Below are positions 59,186 through 64,000 of a DNA stretch of 64,000 bases, piece after piece. Within the stretch, counting starts at the first letter, position 1. Each line of letters opens with the position of its first letter. Under the pieces are notes generated by a model. The model made no database searches, was not told the origin of the DNA, and saw nothing but the letters and a program-made list of their open reading frames with translations. Source of the stretch: Ephydatia muelleri (Eukaryota; Porifera; Demospongiae; Spongillida; Spongillidae); the NCBI GenBank assembly GCA_013339895.1, contig JABACO010000056.1, positions 1 to 64,000 on the forward strand. The letters run 5' to 3'. The position numbers were made by a program, and so were the translations under genes.

Positions 59186-59290
59186 GACACACACACACAC
59201 ACACACATACACACGCACACACACACACACATACACACACACATACACACACACAAGTACACACAAGTACATACATGTACAAGCACACAC
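59186..59290. repeat. (CA)n microsatellite
   Basis: Imperfect CA dinucleotides broken by ta and ag steps. Confidence 0.9.
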
Positions 59291-59689
59291 GCATATACAC
59301 ACAGTTTGGGGTGTGTATTGTGGGCGGGTCGATGTTACAGGGGGTCACGTGATATACTCTGCTGTGTAGTGTTGTTGCTGATGTGCTGATATCTTTGGGC
59401 AACCAAATACGCGAAACACACGTGTACGAAGCTTCTAACATCACTAAAACATCCATAGAAAAGCAGGCCATCATTCCATATTAGTGATTTGGTGCTTATT
59501 GTGTAGTGTAGTGCTATTGTGCAGTGCCTCTAATACGGTGCTGTGCCTGTGACATAGTGCTATGGTGCAGTGCTTGTGAAATAATCATGGTGCAGTGACT
59601 GTGAAGTGGTGCTAAGGTCAGTGGTGTACAGTTGTAGGAAGCATGGGGGCCCATTGCCACATTCTTATTTTTGTCAAAGTGGGGGCATT

Positions 59690-59690
<1 letters not shown>

Positions 59691-59720
<30 letters not shown>
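59691..59720. repeat. 30-base C homopolymer
   Basis: Uninterrupted C run. Its length is likely to be unreliable. Confidence 0.9.
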
Positions 59721-60708
59721 ACCTTTTAATATCATCCTATGTGCTTGATGGTGCTGTATAGCCATGGTGCTGTGCTTGTGAAGTACATGTAGCTATGGGT
59801 CTGTGCTTTTGAAGAAAGTTTGGTGTAGTTGAATGTGAACACTAAGCTTACATGTACATGTATTACCATTCAGCTGCTAGCCTTATGTAAACTTTCCAGT
59901 GGCCCAGTCCTGCCATACACAAGTAGCAATAATATTCACTGCCACCATATGCAAGGCTTCAAAGCTTAGAAGTATCAAGGGCATTGGAAAGTTTTCTATT
60001 GCTTTGCACTTTTCAACACACACATGCACACGCATGCACACACACATACACACATATGCACACATGCATACATACATACACACATGCACACACAATCAGT
60101 ATGTACCGGTACAGAAATGGTGTGGGAACAAGTGTACGAAAAGAAAAGGTAAAAATTTATTAATGTAACGTGACATTTTTATAGTAATAAAATTATAACC
60201 TTACAAGCCTGATTTTGCTGGATGCACGGCTGTTTGCTTACATTGAAATCTTGGACATTAGGCCTCCTCCCCAAAAATATTGAAATAATTATGTAATGCC
60301 CTAGCAACACCTTGACAACCTAGACCCCAATTTGCACTCAAGCAAGCACGAACAAAACAAGTACAATCGCCATTTTAAAGACACAAAACAATAGTAGCAC
60401 TGCTTTTCTATTTAAAGCCTAAGTCACATGATTTAGGCTTTTCGATACTTTTAGCTATAGCGTTCGAAAGCGGGCACATATCGAAGGACGTCTTCACTAC
60501 GGCGGGTTCTTTCTCCCCCAAGAGCAAATTTTGAGACCGAAAATAAAGCGGAAAACTGAAGGCGACAAGTTGTTCTTACTATTTTCATTGTGTCTCTGTT
60601 GCCACTAGTTTTTTTGACGCTGCTAGAATGGAATAAAGTTGTCGATTACTCACGCGGTAGAGTAACATTCATGTGAGATGCACGTTATAGCACGTATAGA
60701 ATAGTTTT

Positions 60709-63120
60709 AGGGTGGACCGTGTTTTTGTCTTTTGCATGGCTGGGGGATGGCTGCAACGTTGTGTGGTGCAATTGATAATAGGTGTTCTTTAACTATAGAC
60801 ATCAATCTTTGTGTCTTGTCGGGTATGGCCTGGTATGTCCGTTGTAAAGTATTGAACTTAGCATGTATAGATTCGGCCCCTTGTTCTCCCATTAGACCGA
60901 ATCCTGCATGGGTGTGCCTTGCCCATGGCACTACGTGATCCTCGAGGAGGTGCATTTTAACGGAGATGGAACACTTGGGAAATGATGTCCGGAAATGTGT
61001 CATGAACTGTGATATTCCAAGTTCTGTTGAACAAATGCAGTGTAAGGATCTTGAGTACTCACCACTGTAACATACCTAATTTCTTAATTTCACTTTCATT
61101 GATATAAAGTTGGTTGTAAATGCTGTGGCACCGTGCGAGGAGAGATCGTGATGTTTTGAAAATCAAAGACGTTTCAGTGACAGAAGCAACAAGTGTAGGG
61201 CACCTTTCCTGTGCTACATTTATCATAGATGAGCATAATGAGTTGGTATTTGTTGGCTGGGATTAATTGGAAAGGTTAAGGTTAATATGTACTACAACCA
61301 ACTGTACATGCACAACTTGTTTACCATGAGCGTCTTATGGATGTGGTTCCCAACGAAGACTCCGCCAAAGTACTGTTGTCGTTTTACATTTAAAGATTGT
61401 AGAGCATTGTCTAGCCCTGCACAAAATGGCCCATCTTGTATCTTAAAGCCTTTCTCCACTACTTTAGTAGCATGGTTTATTTCACTCTCCTATATTTTTG
61501 TGCCAATACTGAATGTTGTCTGAAGTATTTACTTTCTCTTACCATTGCCTTCACAGACTGCCTCTTCTCCTTCACTTGTTTGATGTAGTCTGCACTGATG
61601 GGGTCCTTCTCTCCCAAGCAAATAGCCACATATGTGGTCACTTCCTCCAATCCTCGTAGTGAATCTTGGGCTTCAGCACACTCAGCCTTCATCAATTGCA
61701 ACTTCTGCAACTCAATGCAGTAATCTGTGAAACTGGATGTGGTCGACTGTGGTTGAGAAAGGAAGGCAAGCTGCATGTCATAGCTATGGCATTCATCCTC
61801 TAATAAATGGAAGATCTTCATAAAAATTCCTTGTGTCAAATGAAGCCCAGGTATGCACACCTGTAATAAGTTGATATATATAATTATGTGGAACGTTCTA
61901 TACGAAAATGGGTCTTGTGGATTTCATTTTATAGCATAAGATTTAAATCGATATATCTTCCGTCTTATTAACGCTATCGGGTTCCTATTTTTAACACAAC
62001 ATACCACACCATTACTTTATGTGAAAATCCATTTTGGTGTCTTACACATGCGGGGTACCGACGTTACAAGGTCCGATACCCCGTAGGGTTCAAAACGGCC
62101 ACATATTCAGGTAGGAGTGTCCAAATTGGTTTAAAATAGGTACCTATGTAGAAGGGTCCTACCGCTATTGATTTGTTCTGTTCGTTAATTTTTGCTTTAT
62201 CCGTTATGGAGATACAAGTGTGCAAAGAAATTGCATATTTCCCGGGCGTTACGCGCCATTAACGTATTACGACTGGCTTCGAGGACGTCCTCGATCGTAA
62301 TACGTTAATGGTGCGTAACGCCCGGGAAATATGCAATTTCTTTGCACACTTGTATCTCCATAACGGATAAAGCAAAAATTAACGAACAGAACAAATCAAT
62401 AGCGGTAGGACCCTTCTACATAGGTACTTATTTTGAACAGATTTGGACACTCCTACCTGAAGATATGGCCGTTTTGAACCCGACGGGGTATCGGACCCTG
62501 TAACGTCAGTACCCCGCATGTGTAAGACACTAAAATGGATTTTCACATATAGTAATGGTGTGGTATGTTGTGTTAAAAATAGGAACCCGATAGCGTTAAT
62601 ATTTCGGAAGATATATCGATTTAAATTTTATGTTATAAAATGAAATCTACAAGACCCATTTTCGTATAGAACGTTCCATGTATAGTTATTTTTGTTCATA
62701 CACTTACTTGCAACAAAGGGATATTAAATAGAGGTTCCGAGATGCAGTTACAGTACTGCATAGCCTTCCTACGAATGCCTCCATCAGCCATAAAGGCCCT
62801 ATAGTGGGCTAGGATTGACTCTAATGTCCTCTCAGGATAACGTCCCCTTGTTGTGATTGCAAGTTGCATTTGATCGTGATTAATTTCACAAAATAGACAT
62901 GGACACTTCCCTATAAGGAGATGATTTTACCACATTTGTCGTACATGTAGATGTCATACCACTTGCACCAGATAAGCCGTATATGGTTGTAAGGTATTCA
63001 TAATCTCCAGACATAAATACTTTAAATGAGTATTGCCTGTTGAGAATGACATGACATAACAAACCAGCTAGAGGTATTAAATGGTTATGTACCTCCACGT
63101 GTGCGTGCTTCAGCTCCTTT
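60709..63120 (-). CDS. Transposase-like protein, five C-terminal exons
   Basis: Exons on minus: 63120-62960, 62910-62708, 61860-61543, 61489-61325, 61006-60709 (stop TAA at its end). All have GT-AG introns and compatible phases, mostly phase 0. Blocks: FMSGDYEYLTTIYGLSGASG in the first; KCPCLFCEINHDQ (CxxC, zinc-binding) in the second; VCIPGLHLTQGIFMKIF and a helical region in the third; KGFKIQDGPFC and FVGNHIHK in the fourth; KMHLLEDHVVPW, GFGLMGEQGAESIHAKFN and a basic tail in the fifth. I recognise these from a multicopy, transposon-like family in cnidarians and sponges, but cannot name the superfamily. All five exons are free of stops. The 5' part of the gene is not seen. A TIR element starts 18 bp beyond the first exon here, and the second intron is almost filled by a palindrome. 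Confidence 0.6.
61889..62680. mobile_element. About 790-bp near-perfect palindrome (foldback element)
   Basis: Arms of about 390 bp (61889-62278 and 62293-62680) match as reverse complements with few mismatches, from ggaacgttctatacgaaaat at the outer end to gaggacgtcctc at the centre (about 62286). It fills most of the intron between exons two and three of the transposase-like gene. No open frame of note. TAT-containing flanks are similar, but no clear target duplication is seen. Confidence 0.9.
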
Positions 63121-63137
63121 CTGGCACACTAGATTAG

Positions 63138-63920
63138 TCAGGCCCGTAGCCAGGGGGGGTGCAAACAGGTGCAATTGCACCCCCCCACTGGATGCAAGGT
63201 CCGCTTGGCAGGCTATGAATATTGTTCACTTGATTGTTATTGCTGTGCAATCTACATGTACACATATTAACGAGATCTGCCATGCAGTTGTCTGCATGTA
63301 TATTTTGCAGGTGTGCATGTAAGAGCACTGGTACTATCCAAATGCAGGATCGGAAAGATGGCCACAAGGCATCATGCATGTATCATATTCGGCGTAAACA
63401 GCTCCCTATCTAGTCAGTAAACCATCCCAAAAGCATGCAAGAATTCGGCATTCGCTCCTATATTAAATTTATTTAGAGAGTATTCCATACAAAAAGATGC
63501 CTGTTACAGTTGTCGTCTGTTGGTTCTGACTTGTTTCCAAATGTGAACAAACCTTTTCCCCTTTTCAAGTGGAATGAATCTAAGCATCTGTGGTCACAGG
63601 CATGGAGATAATATAAAAATAATTTACGTATTTATGCATCAAACAAGAATTGGCTCCTGGGGCTCCGCCCCAGACCCCGATGGGGGAGCTTGCAGCACTC
63701 CCCCATACCTCCTAGCAGGGCAGCAGGGGGCCACCCCTCCCGCACCTTCCCCCGGCGGGTCTTTCTCAATTTTATACAAATCCTGCATCTGGCAGTGTGT
63801 ACCCTACCATACATACATGTATTATCCTGGCTACGCCATTGCATGGTTGAGTCCACTTATAACATGCTTTGCACCCCACCCCCCACCCCCACCCAACACA
63901 CAACCTGGCTACGGGCCTGA
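63138..63920. mobile_element. TIR element with hAT-like ends, probably nested
   Basis: The left end tcaggcccgtagccagg (63138) and right end cctggctacgggcctga (63920) are perfect inverted copies. TTAG lies on both sides. The GTAGCCAGG core is typical of hAT-type non-autonomous elements (inference). Inside, cctggctacgccattg near 63831 and a GC-rich block (ggggctccgcccc, 63659) look like one end and the body of a second, related element. No transposase is present. Confidence 0.7.
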
Positions 63921-64000
63921 TTAGCAAGGAGCCGTGTGGCAGAGCCCACTGAAGCAACGTTGATAATTGATTTGAATTTTCTCACGTGTGAGTTCTATTT

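Larger units (their letters stand above)
56441..60706. other. Non-coding region with microsatellites
   Basis: No supported gene. Contains a reiterated ccgctattcgtgtgacttc-like motif near 56950-57020, CA repeats at about 58970-59000, 59186-59290 and 60018-60092, and 30 C at 59691-59720. Small open frames at 57586-57888 and 57914-58183 show no domain. Confidence 0.6.

Noticed and set aside
58607-60168. Cys/Val- or His/Thr-rich frames
   Set aside because: Translations of CA/TG microsatellites.

Overview
This 64 kb window is nuclear DNA from a multicellular animal. It is most likely an early-branching one, and a demosponge fits best. Genes are split by GT-AG introns, the DNA is AT-rich and full of palindromic tgtacatgta motifs and simple repeats, and it carries a huge NIDO/FN3 receptor gene beside several mobile-element classes. 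The species call is inference; no ribosomal or mitochondrial marker is present. I recognised no tRNA, rRNA, operon or CRISPR array.

Layout. (1) 388-15363, minus strand: a ten-exon WDR45/WIPI4 gene (PI3P-binding autophagy propeller). Its introns hold a 26-bp minisatellite (2806-3768), a GA-rich tract (4612-5205), a foldback element (6161-6780) and a 5.7-kb DNA transposon with long inverted repeats (7481-13222). (2) 15364-21060: mostly non-coding, with a double foldback element near 16.5-16.8 kb, C/G homopolymers and reverse-transcriptase debris. (3) 21070-46768, minus strand: one gene for a roughly 4,000-residue cell-surface protein made of signal peptide, NIDO domain, 37 fibronectin type III domains, transmembrane helix and short tail. 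Of the 37 FN3 domains, 33 come from eleven tandem copies of a 1.5-kb, three-exon cassette. (4) 46.8-55.7 kb: a decayed RecQ-type helicase split by a very young Ty3/gypsy retrotransposon (48268-52633; identical 102-bp LTRs, CTCCT target duplication, intact Gag-Pol), followed by a convergent, decayed DUF6589-type gene. (5) 55.7-64 kb: a zinc-finger exon on plus, microsatellites, a five-exon transposase-like gene on minus (60709-63120) with a nearly perfect 790-bp palindrome in one intron, and a nested TIR element with hAT-like ends (63138-63920).

The two host genes are unrelated: one acts in autophagosome formation, the other looks like an adhesion or recognition receptor. Most of the rest is mobile DNA.

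Single-base frameshifts, mainly in short homopolymers, occur in both host genes, in the transposase and in many FN3 exons, while phase and homology resume on both sides. I read most of them as residual assembly errors, worst in the near-identical FN3 array. The gene models below therefore rest on exon homology and splice phase rather than on unbroken reading frames.
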